This document shows, in pieces, positions 24,956-33,371 of a DNA stretch of 64,000 bases. Under the pieces are notes generated by a model, which saw only the letters and a list, made by a program, of their open reading frames with translations, was not told the DNA's origin and ran no database searches. Positions within the stretch are counted from its first letter, which is position 1. The number at the start of each line of letters is the position of its first letter. The position numbers and the translations under genes are program-made. The DNA comes from Kitasatospora sp044457565 (lineage in GTDB: Bacteria > Actinomycetota > Actinomycetes > Streptomycetales > Streptomycetaceae), in contig NZ_JBITGZ010000011.1 in NCBI RefSeq assembly GCF_044457565.1, positions 124,001 through 188,000 on the forward strand. Reading direction: 5' to 3'.

Positions 24956-26245
24956 TCACCCGGCCGTACCGAGGAAGCTCTGCCAGCCGCCGGACGGTGC
25001 CTGCCCCACGCCGAGGGTGCGCAGCTTGCGCAGCGTCGACTGGTCCTGCACCTCCAGCCACTCGACGAGCTGGCGGAACGAGACCAGCCGCACCTCGGGC
25101 TTGTCCGCGATGGTCTTCAGCGTCTCCTCGACGGCGTCCATGTAGATCCCGCCGTTCCACTGCTCGAAGTGGTTCCCGATGAACAGCGGCGCCCGGTTGC
25201 TGTTGTAGGCGCGGTCGAAGCCGGCGAGGTAGGAGTCGCGGGCCTGGGTGCGCCAGTCGTTGTACTTGGCCGGGTCGCCCTTGGTGCTCCCCTTGGACTG
25301 GTTGGCCAGGATGTTGTAGTCCATCGACAGCACCTGGTACGAGTGCCCGGGGAAGGGTATGCCCTGGAGCGGGAAGTCCCAGATCTTGCCGTCCTGCACC
25401 TTCTGCGGCCAGATCTGCAGGCCGCCGGGCGAGCTCGCGTCGTACTTCCAGCCCAGCTTGGCCGCGGTCGGCAGCAGTGCCTTCTGCCCCTCCAGACAGG
25501 GCGTGCGGCCGCCGATCAGCTCCTTGTGGTAGTCGAACGGCAGCGGGTCGACGTCGGTGAAGCCGGTGTTGGTCCGCCACTGCGTCACGAAGGAGACGGC
25601 CTGGTCGATCTCGCTCTGCCAGTCCTCGGGCGACCACTTGTTGACGCCGTTGCCGTCCGGGCGGGAGGAACAGAAGTGCCCGTTGAAGTGCGTGCCGATC
25701 TCGTGCCCGTCCAGCCAGGCCTGGCTGAGCAGGTGGATGGTGTTCTTGACCGCGCCGTCGGAGAGGTAGGGGATGTCGGAGGCGCCGACGGAGTGCTGCG
25801 GCGGGTGGTACAGGTCGGCCTTGCCCTTGGGCAGGGTGTAGATGCCGGAGAGGAAGAGCGTCATCGACGCCTTGTGCTCCTTGGCGAGCTTGAGGAAGCG
25901 CGGGAACTGGCCGTCGTCGGTGGCCCCCGCGCCGTCCCAGGAGAACACCACGAACTGCGGCGGGCGCTCGCCCGGCTTGAGCTTCTCCGCCTTCGGCTGG
26001 TTCGGCTGCGCGCCGGTGTCCGAGGTCGAGCCGTCGCCGATCGGCGTGCCCTTCACGGCTCCGCTCGCGCTCGCGCTGGGGCTGCCGGAGCCGCTGCCGT
26101 TCCCGCCGGGCGTGGCGTTCTCGCCGGCCGCGCCCCGGGTGGTGGCGGTGGACGGGGAGCTGCCGCTGGAGCAAGCCGTGACGGCTCCGAGCGCCGCCGC
26201 CCCTGCGGCGGCGCCCAGCACGGTCCTGCGCGAGATGCTGCTCAT
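24956..26245 (-). CDS. NodB-like polysaccharide deacetylase family lipoprotein (Tat type)
   Basis: A 429-residue exported protein. The leader has a twin-arginine motif (ISRRTVLG) and a lipobox at Cys25 (AVTAC), so it is folded before export and then membrane-tethered. A Ser/Gly/Pro-rich linker reaches residue 90 or so. The core resembles the NodB carbohydrate esterase fold: FVVFSWDGAGATDDG, MTLFLSGIY, DGHEIGTHFNGHFC, and later FIGNHFEQW. The His pair THFNGH fits the metal-binding HxxxH, but the usual second Asp of the TFDDG motif is replaced by Gly. It may therefore be a divergent deacetylase or a binding protein. The ATG at 26245 fits the Tat leader, with AGGGGAGA just upstream. Confidence 0.8.
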   Translation of the reverse strand: MSSISRRTVLGAAAGAAALGAVTACSSGSSPSTATTRGAAGENATPGGNGSGSGSPSASASGAVKGTPIGDGSTSDTGAQPNQPKAEKLKPGERPPQFVVFSWDGAGATDDGQFPRFLKLAKEHKASMTLFLSGIYTLPKGKADLYHPPQHSVGASDIPYLSDGAVKNTIHLLSQAWLDGHEIGTHFNGHFCSSRPDGNGVNKWSPEDWQSEIDQAVSFVTQWRTNTGFTDVDPLPFDYHKELIGGRTPCLEGQKALLPTAAKLGWKYDASSPGGLQIWPQKVQDGKIWDFPLQGIPFPGHSYQVLSMDYNILANQSKGSTKGDPAKYNDWRTQARDSYLAGFDRAYNSNRAPLFIGNHFEQWNGGIYMDAVEETLKTIADKPEVRLVSFRQLVEWLEVQDQSTLRKLRTLGVGQAPSGGWQSFLGTAG

Positions 26246-26584
26246 GGTCTCCCCTGGTGCCGATGTCCGGTCGCTGCGGTGGCGGTCCGCCGGGCCGCCC
26301 CGGCGCGGGCACCCCGGTGCGGACGACGGGCCGTCAGGCAGCGTTGTCATAATCGGACGGTAATGGTTATTCCGCCATTAGCGCGTGATCCGAGGGGAGA
26401 AGCCGCGTTCGGCTCGGCCCCCTGGTAAGCACCACGTGCCCGGCGTCCCGGACGGCTCCGGGAACGGGCCTTCTGTTGCAGTCCTGTGACGTGCCGTCCC
26501 GTGACGTGCGCCGTCGCGTGGCCGGGTCGTCGCGTCGCCGGGGCGCGTGCGAGGACACCGCGCGCAGCCCGTCCCGACGGGGCC
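26246..26584. other. 339-bp spacer between the NodB-like and DedA genes
   Basis: No gene is seen. An AT-rich dyad TAATGG-8-CCATTA lies at 26361-26380, about 115 bases before the NodB-like start. On the minus strand GATTAT follows it toward the gene. It is a good candidate for promoter plus operator of that gene. Confidence 0.5.
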
Positions 26585-27181
26585 TCAGACCGCCTGGAGC
26601 CGGCGATGGCGCCGGACCGCCCGGGCGCTCGCGGAGCTGATCGCGGTGGCCGCCGCGCAGGACACGGCCAGGCTCAGCCAGGCCGTGTCGAACCAGTGGC
26701 TGTTCAGCCAGCCCAGCGTCACGATGTAGCTCGCCCAGATCAGCGCCGCCAGCGCGGACCAGCGCAGGTACCGACGGGGATGGGCGGGGGAATGGCCCAT
26801 CGCGAGGTCGAGCACGGTACGGCCGGCCGGCACGAAGCGGGCGATCACCACGATCGCCGCGGTGGCCCCCGTGGTGCGGTTGTCCAGCGCGCGCTGTACC
26901 CGTTCGACGCTGGCCGCCAGCTGCGGCCGGTGCTCCAGGCGGCGGTGCACCGAGGGGGCCCCGCGCCGGGCCAGCCCGAGCAGCAGCAGGTCGCCGAGGA
27001 AGGACGCGACCGCGACGGCGAGGGCCAGCATCAGCGGAGCGCCGTCGATCCGGGAGGTCTTCAGTACGGCGAGGATGACCAGGGTGCCGCTGGGCAGGAA
27101 GGGCAGGAAGGCGTCACCGAGTACGGCGCAGAGCGCCACGGCGCAGATCCACGAGGATCCCAGCAACGCTGCGATGTCCAT
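26585..27181 (-). CDS. DedA family membrane protein
   Basis: A 198-residue DedA/SNARE-associated (VTT) membrane protein. The family motif appears as GDAFLPFLPSGTLVILAV early and as ARFVPAGRTVLDLAMGHSP in the middle, including the conserved Arg and Gly. About five hydrophobic segments are visible. DedA proteins are proposed to move lipid carriers such as undecaprenyl phosphate across the membrane, which would fit glycan and wall assembly nearby, but this is inference. The start ATG has GGAGGGAG 6 bases upstream. A large hairpin-rich spacer lies upstream. Confidence 0.9.
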   Translation of the reverse strand: MDIAALLGSSWICAVALCAVLGDAFLPFLPSGTLVILAVLKTSRIDGAPLMLALAVAVASFLGDLLLLGLARRGAPSVHRRLEHRPQLAASVERVQRALDNRTTGATAAIVVIARFVPAGRTVLDLAMGHSPAHPRRYLRWSALAALIWASYIVTLGWLNSHWFDTAWLSLAVSCAAATAISSASARAVRRHRRLQAV

Positions 27182-27797
27182 GTCGTACTCCCTCCAGACC
27201 GCCCGGGGGAGCAGTGGCTACAGGGGCCAACGCTAGCGGGTCGACCTTTCATGCCCTGAAGCACCCCCTGTGTGGCCGGGGTCACAGCAAGGCGCGAGCC
27301 CCCGGAGCGGGGTGCCGCTCCGGGGGCTCGCGGGGATCGGGCGTGCTGGTCCAGCCCGCCGACCTTGCTGACGAGTGCGGATCCGTGCGTGATCCGCCCT
27401 GCTCGGTAGCCTGCCGGATACCGGCCGCCACCCGCGACCCCTGGGGCTGGCGACTTCCCGCGCTGGCGTGAAACCGCCACCGCCGCAGGCTTGCTGGTCG
27501 ACCGTCAGGTGGGCTACCGGCCGAACGGCCGGTCGAGTGGCCGTCCGGACAGGACAGCATCCCGGCTGAGGGCGGGACCGTCCGAGGCCGTGCCGGGCTG
27601 CCGGCCGACGGGATCCCCGGGCGCGCGCGATGCGGCGCGCGCCGGCTGCCGGCCGACTTCACCGACCCGGGGAACAGCCGGCCGCCCCCGCCGGTTGTCC
27701 CCCGACGGCGGACACCCCGCTCGTACAAGGAGCACCGCGTACCAGGCGTCGCAGGCGCCCGAAGGCGCCCCGCCCTACCCGACCAGGAGGCCACGGC
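27182..27797. other. 616-bp hairpin-rich spacer without a gene
   Basis: No convincing coding region is found on either strand. The stretch holds a perfect 17-bp hairpin (27294-27331) and smaller perfect inverted repeats at 27377-27397 (7 bp), 27516-27533 (7 bp) and 27620-27643 (about 9 bp). GCTGCCGGCCGAC also occurs twice. Such density could mean a structured RNA, read on the minus strand and ended by the large hairpin. Known riboswitch cores (cobalamin, c-di-AMP, SAM) were looked for and not recognised. Confidence 0.5.
27294..27331. terminator. Perfect 17-bp hairpin in the DedA/LLM spacer
   Basis: Arms 27294-27310 and 27315-27331 pair without mismatch around GGTG. It is shaped like a terminator but lies between divergent genes, where none is expected, and no T-tract follows on either strand. 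Confidence 0.55.
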
Positions 27798-28910
27798 ATG
27801 ACCAGCGAGGACCAGCGGACGCCCGCAACCGACCGGCCGGCCGGCGGCCTGCCGCACCGGGGCGACGCCGTCCGGGGGGTGCCCCGGGGCACCGCGCCCG
27901 CGCCGCTGTCCATCCTCGACCTCGCCACCGTCGGCGTCGGCTACACCCCGGCCGAGGCGCTCGCCGCGGCCACCGCCCTGGCCCGCAGCGCCGAGGAGTG
28001 GGGCTACCACCGCTTCTGGGTGGCCGAGCACCACGGCATGCCCGGGGTCGCCAGCTCCACCCCGGCCGTCCTGCTCGCCCACCTCGGCGCCCACACCGCC
28101 ACCCTGCGCCTGGGCTCCGGCGGCGTGATGCTCCCCAACCACGCGCCGCTCGCCATAGCCGAGCAGTTCGGCCTGCTGGAGGCCCTCAACCCGGGCCGGA
28201 TCGACCTCGGCCTCGGCCGGGCGCCCGGCACCGACCAGGCCACCGCCCGGGCGCTGCGCCGCGGCCTCACCGAGGGCGCCGACGACTTCCCTCAGCAGCT
28301 CGCCGAACTCACGCACTTCCTGGACGGCGACTTCCCGCCGGGTCACCCCTACGCCCGGCTGGCCGCCGTCCCCCGGGGCGCGTCCCGGCCGCCGGTCTGG
28401 CTGCTCGGCTCCTCCGGCTTCAGTGCCCGGCTGGCCGGCCGGCTCGGCCTGCCGTTCGCGTTCGCGCACCACTTCGGCGGCAACAACACCATCCCGGCGC
28501 TGGATCTCTACCACTCCAGCTTCCGCCCCTCCGCCGTGCTGGCGGAGCCGTACACGCTGATCGGGGTGAGCGCGGTCGCCGCCGAGGGGCAGGGGCAGGC
28601 CCGCCGGCTGGCCAGGTCGGCCGGGCTGGGCATGCTCAGGCTGCGCCGCGGCAGCCCCGGCCCGATCCCCACCCCGCAGGAGGCCGAGGAGTACCCGTAC
28701 AGCCCGGCCGAGGCCGACTTCCTGGAGGGCTGGCTGGCGAACGTGGTGCTCGGCGCGCCGGGTGAGGTGGCGGACGGCCTGGAGGCGCTGCGCAAGCGCA
28801 CCGGCGCCGACGAGCTGATGGTCACCTCGCACATCCACGGGCACGAGGCCCGGCACCGCTCGTACGGGCTGATCGCGCACGCCTACGGCCTGACGGACCG
28901 CCCGGTGTAG
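27798..28910 (+). CDS. LLM class flavin-dependent oxidoreductase
   Basis: A 370-residue luciferase-like monooxygenase family protein (TIM barrel using reduced FMN or F420). Typical blocks are FWVAEHHGMPGVASSTP, LRLGSGGVMLPNHAPL with the FGLLEALNPGRIDLGLGRAP that follows, LGSSGFSARLAGRLG and FAHHFGGNN. This is the MsnO8-like branch of unknown substrate. An N-terminal leader of about 35 residues precedes the barrel. The ATG at 27798 has CAGGAGG upstream. Its stop lies 9 bases from the end of the convergent c-di-GMP gene. Confidence 0.92.
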   Translation: MTSEDQRTPATDRPAGGLPHRGDAVRGVPRGTAPAPLSILDLATVGVGYTPAEALAAATALARSAEEWGYHRFWVAEHHGMPGVASSTPAVLLAHLGAHTATLRLGSGGVMLPNHAPLAIAEQFGLLEALNPGRIDLGLGRAPGTDQATARALRRGLTEGADDFPQQLAELTHFLDGDFPPGHPYARLAAVPRGASRPPVWLLGSSGFSARLAGRLGLPFAFAHHFGGNNTIPALDLYHSSFRPSAVLAEPYTLIGVSAVAAEGQGQARRLARSAGLGMLRLRRGSPGPIPTPQEAEEYPYSPAEADFLEGWLANVVLGAPGEVADGLEALRKRTGADELMVTSHIHGHEARHRSYGLIAHAYGLTDRPV

Positions 28911-28919
28911 CGCGCCGGG

Positions 28920-30914
28920 TCAGTGCGGGTGGACGCGGCCCTCGCGCAGTATGGCGGCCACCAGCTCGGCCGCGCCGGGGCGGGCGAAGTACCAGCCCTG
29001 TGCGGTGTCGCAGCCGGTGAGCCGCAGGCGCTCCGCCTGGGCGGCGTTCTCGATGCCCTCGGCGGTGACGGTGAGGCCGAGCGCGTGCGCCAGCTGCACC
29101 ATCGCGCCGACGATCTGCTCGTCCGCGTCGGTGCGCCGCGAGCGGGGGTCGGGGCGCCCGCCGGGCGCCGGGTCGCGAAAGCCCTCGATGAAGGTGCCGT
29201 CCAGCTTGAGCACGTGCACCGGCAGCCGGGAGAGGTAGGCGAGGTTGGAGTAGCCCGTACCGAAGTCGTCGATCGCGATCCGGATCCCCATGTCGGACAG
29301 CGCCTGGAGGGCCTGGAGCGGCCGTCCGCCAGGGCCGAGCACCGCACTCTCGGTGATCTCCAGCTGGAGGAGTCTGGCCGGCAGCCCGGTACGCTCCAGC
29401 GCCTGGGCGACATCGGCGACGACATCCGAGTCCCAGATCTGGCGGGCCGCCAGGTTGACGCTGACGAAGGTCTCGTTGTCGGGGAACTCGGCCAGCCAGC
29501 GCCGGGCCTGACGGCACGACTCCTCCAGCACCCACTTGCCGAGCGGGACGATCGCCCCGGACTCCTCGGCGAGCGGGATGAAGCGGTCCGGCGAGAGGGT
29601 GCCGTACCGGGGGTGGCGCCAGCGCACCAGCGCCTCCGCGCCGTGCACCAGGCCGTCGGCCAGGCCCACCAGCGGCTGGTACTCCACGGTGAACTCGCCG
29701 CGTTCCAGGGCCGGCCGCAGTGCGGTGGACAGCAGCTGGCGGGTGAGCTGGTGGGCGCCGCGGTCCGGGTCGTAGAGCGTCCAGCGGGCCCGGCCGTCGG
29801 CCTTGGACCAGTAGAGCGTGGCGTCGGCGTCCTTGACCAGGTCGGCCGGGGTGGTCTCGTCCACCGGCCGCTCGACCACGCCCACGCTGGCGGTGACCAC
29901 CAACTGGTGCCCGGCCACGTCGAAGGGGTGCTCCAGCGCGGCGATCAGCCGGGCGGCCAGTGCGGTGAGCTGCTGACTGCCCTCGCTGTCCGTCACCAGG
30001 ACGGCGAACTCGTCCCCGCCGAGCCGGGCCACCAGCCGGCCCTCGCCGCCGGAGAACTCGCGCTCCAGCCGGGCGGCGACGGCCACCAGCAGCTGGTCGC
30101 CGATGTGGTGGCCGAGCGTCTCGTTGATCGCGGCGAAGCCGTCGAGGTCGACGTAGCAGAGCCCGACCCGGCGCACCGGCGGCGGGCCGTCCAGCGGGCC
30201 GGCCGGGGCCCGCCCGTCCAGCAGGGAGCCGGTGCCGGTGGCGAGCCAGGTGGCGTCCAGCCGCTCGAAGAAGAAGGTCCGGTTCGGCAGCCGGGTCAGC
30301 GGATCGTGCAGGGCCTGGTACTCGAGGCGGTCCCCCAGGCGCCGCTGCTCGGTGATGTCCTCGACCATCGCGAGGGTGTACATCGGCCGGCCCGAGCCGT
30401 CGCGGATCAGCGAGATGGTGACGTTGCTCCACACCGTCCGCCCCTCGCGGTGCTTGAGCTGCTTCTCGACCCGCAGCCGGTCCCGCTCGCCGCGGACCAG
30501 CTCGCGGTACAGCCGGCGGGGGGTGTCCTCCGGGTCGATGATGTCGTGGATGTGGGTGCGGACCAGGTCGGAGACCTCGCGGCCGATCATGGCGGCGAAG
30601 GCCGGGTTGGCCTCGATGATCCGGTCGCCGGAGTCGATCAGGGCCATGCCGATGCCCGCGTCCGCGAAGGCGGCCCGGAACCGGGACTCGCTGGCGCGCA
30701 GCGCCGCGAGCAGGCCGTCGGTGTCGCCGCCCAGCGGGGTGGAGCAGGACGGGCAGAGCGCGGGCGCGGCGCGGGCGCCGCCCAGGGTCTGCTGGCTGTA
30801 CGTCCGGTACGGCCGGTCGACGCTCGTGGCTCCGCCGGCCCCCGGGTGGTGCGGCAACCCCTCGTGCCGCACGCCTTGGTGGTGTGCGTCGGCCCCCTCG
30901 TTCTGGCCCGGCAC
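28920..30914 (-). CDS. PAS-GGDEF-EAL c-di-GMP turnover protein (CdgA-like)
   Basis: A 664-residue cyclic-di-GMP enzyme without membrane segments. A PAS domain covers about residues 70-190 (MALIDSGDRIIEANPAF). Then comes GGDEF with ARLGGDEFAVLV intact, so diguanylate cyclase activity is possible. The EAL domain follows with GAEALVRWRHP, VNLAARQ, IDDFGTGYSNLAYL and AEGIENAAQ, all catalytic positions present. A CxxC pair (LCPSC) lies before the PAS domain. In streptomycetes c-di-GMP acts through BldD. CdgA has this domain order and, as I recall, lies in the chromosomal neighbourhood of cslA, so orthology is likely but not certain. Start GTG 30914 has GGGAG upstream. Confidence 0.92.
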   Translation of the reverse strand: MPGQNEGADAHHQGVRHEGLPHHPGAGGATSVDRPYRTYSQQTLGGARAAPALCPSCSTPLGGDTDGLLAALRASESRFRAAFADAGIGMALIDSGDRIIEANPAFAAMIGREVSDLVRTHIHDIIDPEDTPRRLYRELVRGERDRLRVEKQLKHREGRTVWSNVTISLIRDGSGRPMYTLAMVEDITEQRRLGDRLEYQALHDPLTRLPNRTFFFERLDATWLATGTGSLLDGRAPAGPLDGPPPVRRVGLCYVDLDGFAAINETLGHHIGDQLLVAVAARLEREFSGGEGRLVARLGGDEFAVLVTDSEGSQQLTALAARLIAALEHPFDVAGHQLVVTASVGVVERPVDETTPADLVKDADATLYWSKADGRARWTLYDPDRGAHQLTRQLLSTALRPALERGEFTVEYQPLVGLADGLVHGAEALVRWRHPRYGTLSPDRFIPLAEESGAIVPLGKWVLEESCRQARRWLAEFPDNETFVSVNLAARQIWDSDVVADVAQALERTGLPARLLQLEITESAVLGPGGRPLQALQALSDMGIRIAIDDFGTGYSNLAYLSRLPVHVLKLDGTFIEGFRDPAPGGRPDPRSRRTDADEQIVGAMVQLAHALGLTVTAEGIENAAQAERLRLTGCDTAQGWYFARPGAAELVAAILREGRVHPH

Positions 30915-31239
30915 GGCACGCTCCCGTCCGTTGCTGACGCTGATCCGGCCGACCGTCAGGTGCTGCGGGGCCGGCTTCCCGCACTCTGTCCAGGCCCCCG
31001 GAGCTCGGTGCGCGGCGTCCCGGTGGGACGCTCGCGTGAAGAGAAGGGCACTGGCCGATCATAAAGCGCCCACACATCCGGCGGTGACCGCCGCGAGAGT
31101 GATTCGCCCTGCTTTCGGGTCAACTGTGGTGGTACGTGCGGGGCGCCCCGGGTCTACATCACACCCGCGCGGCAGGGGCGCGTGCGCCGCGCGTGCGCTC
31201 CCCGAGCCGGAGTCGGGGAGCGCACGGTCTGGCCAGGCG
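30915..31239. other. 325-bp spacer upstream of the c-di-GMP gene
   Basis: No gene is supported. The left part should carry the promoter of the GGDEF-EAL gene (an AT-richer patch GATCATAAAGC lies near 31055). I looked for a BldD-type palindrome and did not find a convincing one. The right end holds the OsmC terminator. Confidence 0.45.
31193..31225 (-). terminator. Terminator after the OsmC gene
   Basis: A 13-bp perfect stem (31193-31205 with 31213-31225) with a 7-base loop starts 15 bases after the OsmC stop on the minus strand. Confidence 0.75.
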
Positions 31240-31665
31240 TCAGGCGAGCTTGGCCGTCAGGGTGATGGTGGTGCCGGTGAGCGCCTGGCTGACCGGGCAG
31301 TTGGCCTTGGCGTCCTCGGCGGCCTTGACGAAGGCGGCCTCGTCCAGACCCGGGACCTGGCCGGTGACGGTCAGGTGGATGCCGGTGATGCCGGTGCCCG
31401 GCTGGAACGTCACGTCCGCCTGGGTGTCGAGCTTGGTGGGCGGGTTGCCCGCGCCGGCCAGGCCGTGCGAGAGCGCCATCGAGAAGCAGGCGGAGTGCGC
31501 GGCCGCGATGAGTTCCTCGGGGCTCGTCTTGCCGTTCGGCTGCTCGGCGCGGGCCGGCCAGGACACCGGGTACTCGCCGATGCCGGAGGAGGCGAGGGTG
31601 ACTGTGCCGCTGCCCTCCAGCAGGTTGCCTTCCCAAGCGGTGCGTGCGGTGCGGGTGGTTGCCAC
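31240..31665 (-). CDS. OsmC family peroxiredoxin
   Basis: A 141-residue OsmC/Ohr-family protein that reduces organic hydroperoxides. Both reactive Cys are present, in AAHSACFSMALSHGL and in DAKANCPVSQAL, and the substrate-proximal TSPEELIAAAHSACF block is typical of the OsmC branch. The start is GTG 31665, 7 bases after GGAGGT, giving the usual length. Longer starts add unconserved residues. A strong hairpin follows the gene. Dimeric and cytoplasmic in the family. Confidence 0.93.
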   Translation of the reverse strand: MATTRTARTAWEGNLLEGSGTVTLASSGIGEYPVSWPARAEQPNGKTSPEELIAAAHSACFSMALSHGLAGAGNPPTKLDTQADVTFQPGTGITGIHLTVTGQVPGLDEAAFVKAAEDAKANCPVSQALTGTTITLTAKLA

Positions 31666-31913
31666 GATCGGTACCTCCAGTAGTGAGGGGAGTGCTGATT
31701 CGTCACTTCCGGCCATGCCGCGCACCAGCCTACGGGCAGGCTCCGCGCCGGCGGGCCTCCTGCCGGCGACTGTCCGCCGGAGTGTCCGGATCGCGGACGG
31801 ACGGGCCTGACGATGGGAGTTCGCCCCGGCCGCCCTGTTACATTTGCCCGGGCCCGGGCCCGGCCACAGGTCGGCCGGGTGCCATCCCGCCCGACAGCCC
31901 CGGAGCCGCCCCG

Positions 31914-32264
31914 ATGACGGACCAGCCCACGACCCCCGACGCCGCCGGCCAGGCCACCGGGCCGAGCGTGGAGATCGACGACGCCGTCCGGGCCGAGCTG
32001 ACCAGCCTGCGCGAGAGCATCGACAACATCGACGCCGCCGTCGTCCACATGCTGGCCGAGCGCTTCAAGGCGACCCAGCGGGTGGGCCGGCTCAAGGCCG
32101 AGCACAAGCTCCCGGCCGCCGATCCGGCGCGCGAGCGGGACCAGATCAAGCGGCTGCGGGAGCTGGCGGCCGGTGCTCACCTGGACCCGGTGTTCGCCGA
32201 GAAGTTCCTCACCTTCATCATCGCCGAGGTCATCCGCCACCACGAGGCCATCGCCCGCTCCTGA
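31914..32264 (+). CDS. Chorismate mutase (AroQ type)
   Basis: A 116-residue all-helical chorismate mutase, converting chorismate to prephenate for phenylalanine and tyrosine. The AroQ pattern is visible: ELTSLRESIDNIDAAVVHML, the catalytic Arg/Lys in AERFKATQRVGRLKAE, PARERDQIKRLRELA, and FAEKFLTFIIAEVIRHHEAI. A disordered stretch of about 20 residues precedes the domain. No signal peptide, so it is the cytoplasmic form. Start ATG 31914. Downstream are three 11-base tandem repeats. Confidence 0.93.
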   Translation: MTDQPTTPDAAGQATGPSVEIDDAVRAELTSLRESIDNIDAAVVHMLAERFKATQRVGRLKAEHKLPAADPARERDQIKRLRELAAGAHLDPVFAEKFLTFIIAEVIRHHEAIARS

Positions 32265-32296
32265 CCCGGGCGGACCCGGGCGGACACAGGTCACGC

Positions 32297-32329
32297 GGCC
32301 TTCGGACGGCCTTCGGACGGCGTTCGGAC
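32297..32329. repeat. Three 11-bp tandem repeats
   Basis: GGCCTTCGGAC, GGCCTTCGGAC and GGCGTTCGGAC follow each other from 32297 to 32329, between the chorismate mutase and signal peptidase genes. Confidence 0.75.
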
Positions 32330-32498
32330 GGCCGCGCTGCGGCGTTCGCGCGTCGGATGCAGCTAAATGTCTGATTTCGTGACCCTTCACCCTTGGCGTT
32401 AGCGTGCAGTCTCCTGGGAGAGGCGGTGCGGCGATGGCAGGCAGGCGGCAGCAGAGCGGGCGGCAGCGACGGACGGCGGCTGTCCGGGGGCGCCTGCG

Positions 32499-33266
32499 AT
32501 GAGCGAGACCCCCACCGGCGGCCCGGCCGCACCGTTCCCCGCACCCGGCTCCGACGTGCCCGGCTCCACCCGCGCCTCGCGCCGCGCGGGCGGCCGTCGG
32601 CGCCGGGGCCGCCGGGGCAGGGCGCGTCGGCGGCCGTGGTGGATCGAGCTGCCGGCGATGGTCGCGGTGGGCCTGCTGATCGCGCTGGGGATCAAGACCT
32701 GCCTGTTCCAGGTCTTCACCATCCCCTCCGGGTCGATGGAGAACACCCTGCGGATCGACGACCGGGTGGCCGTCAACAAGACGGCACCGCTGCTCGGCTG
32801 GGAGCCCAGGGCCGGCGAGCCGGTGGTGTTCAAGGATCCCGGTGACTGGCTGCCGCCCAAGGCGGTCGACGGCAACCCCGTCACCAACGCCGCCGGGCAG
32901 GTGCTGAGCTTCATCGGCGTGGCGCCGCCGAGGGACGACAACTACCTGGTGAAGCGCGTCATCGCGACCGCCGGCCAGCACGTCCAGTGCTCGGGGACGA
33001 CCCTGACGGTCGACGGCAAGAAGGTCGCCGAGCCGTACCTGCACCCGGGGGACGACTCCTGCGCCGGGATGGACTTCGGCCCGGTGACGGTGCCCAAGGG
33101 GTCGATCTGGGTCGAGGGCGACCACCGCAGCGCCTCCGCCGACTCCCGCTACCACCAGCGCGAACCCGGTGGCGGAGCGGTACCGGTGGACAACGTGGTC
33201 GGCCCCGTCGCGGCCGTGGTCTGGCCGGTCCCGCACCTCGACTGGTTCGGCTGGACGGGCCGCTGA
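32499..33266 (+). CDS. Signal peptidase I
   Basis: A 255-residue type I signal peptidase, cutting Sec and Tat leaders at the outer membrane face. An Arg-rich cytoplasmic N-terminus of about 47 residues precedes one transmembrane helix (about 50-70). The catalytic Ser79 is in TIPSGSMENTL and the general base Lys152 in YLVKRVIATAGQHV. The box-E region reads GDHRSASADSR. All catalytic parts are intact. Streptomycetes encode several such enzymes, and this one stands alone, not in the usual four-gene sip cluster. The ribosome site is weak. A 24-bp hairpin follows. Confidence 0.93.
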   Translation: MSETPTGGPAAPFPAPGSDVPGSTRASRRAGGRRRRGRRGRARRRPWWIELPAMVAVGLLIALGIKTCLFQVFTIPSGSMENTLRIDDRVAVNKTAPLLGWEPRAGEPVVFKDPGDWLPPKAVDGNPVTNAAGQVLSFIGVAPPRDDNYLVKRVIATAGQHVQCSGTTLTVDGKKVAEPYLHPGDDSCAGMDFGPVTVPKGSIWVEGDHRSASADSRYHQREPGGGAVPVDNVVGPVAAVVWPVPHLDWFGWTGR

Positions 33267-33304
33267 CCGGAGCACCCGGACCGGAGACGAGGGACCGGAG
33301 ACGA

Positions 33305-33357
33305 GGGAGGGGCGGAGCGGGAGGTCGGATCGGCCGACTTCCCGCTCCGCCCCTCCC
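33305..33357. terminator. Bidirectional terminator, signal peptidase / EamA genes
   Basis: An 18-bp perfect stem (33305-33322 with 33340-33357) continues through one G-U wobble and five more pairs to a 5-base loop. It lies between two convergent stop codons. Confidence 0.85.
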
Positions 33358-33371
33358 GCTTCGGGTCCGGG

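Noticed and set aside
27332..27797. Cobalamin or c-di-AMP riboswitch in the DedA/LLM spacer
   Set aside because: Scattered partial matches only; none of the conserved core elements occur in the right order.
30915..31150. BldD-binding palindrome before the GGDEF-EAL gene
   Set aside because: Expected if the gene is cdgA, but I could not find a convincing inverted match to the BldD box by eye; a motif scan would be decisive.
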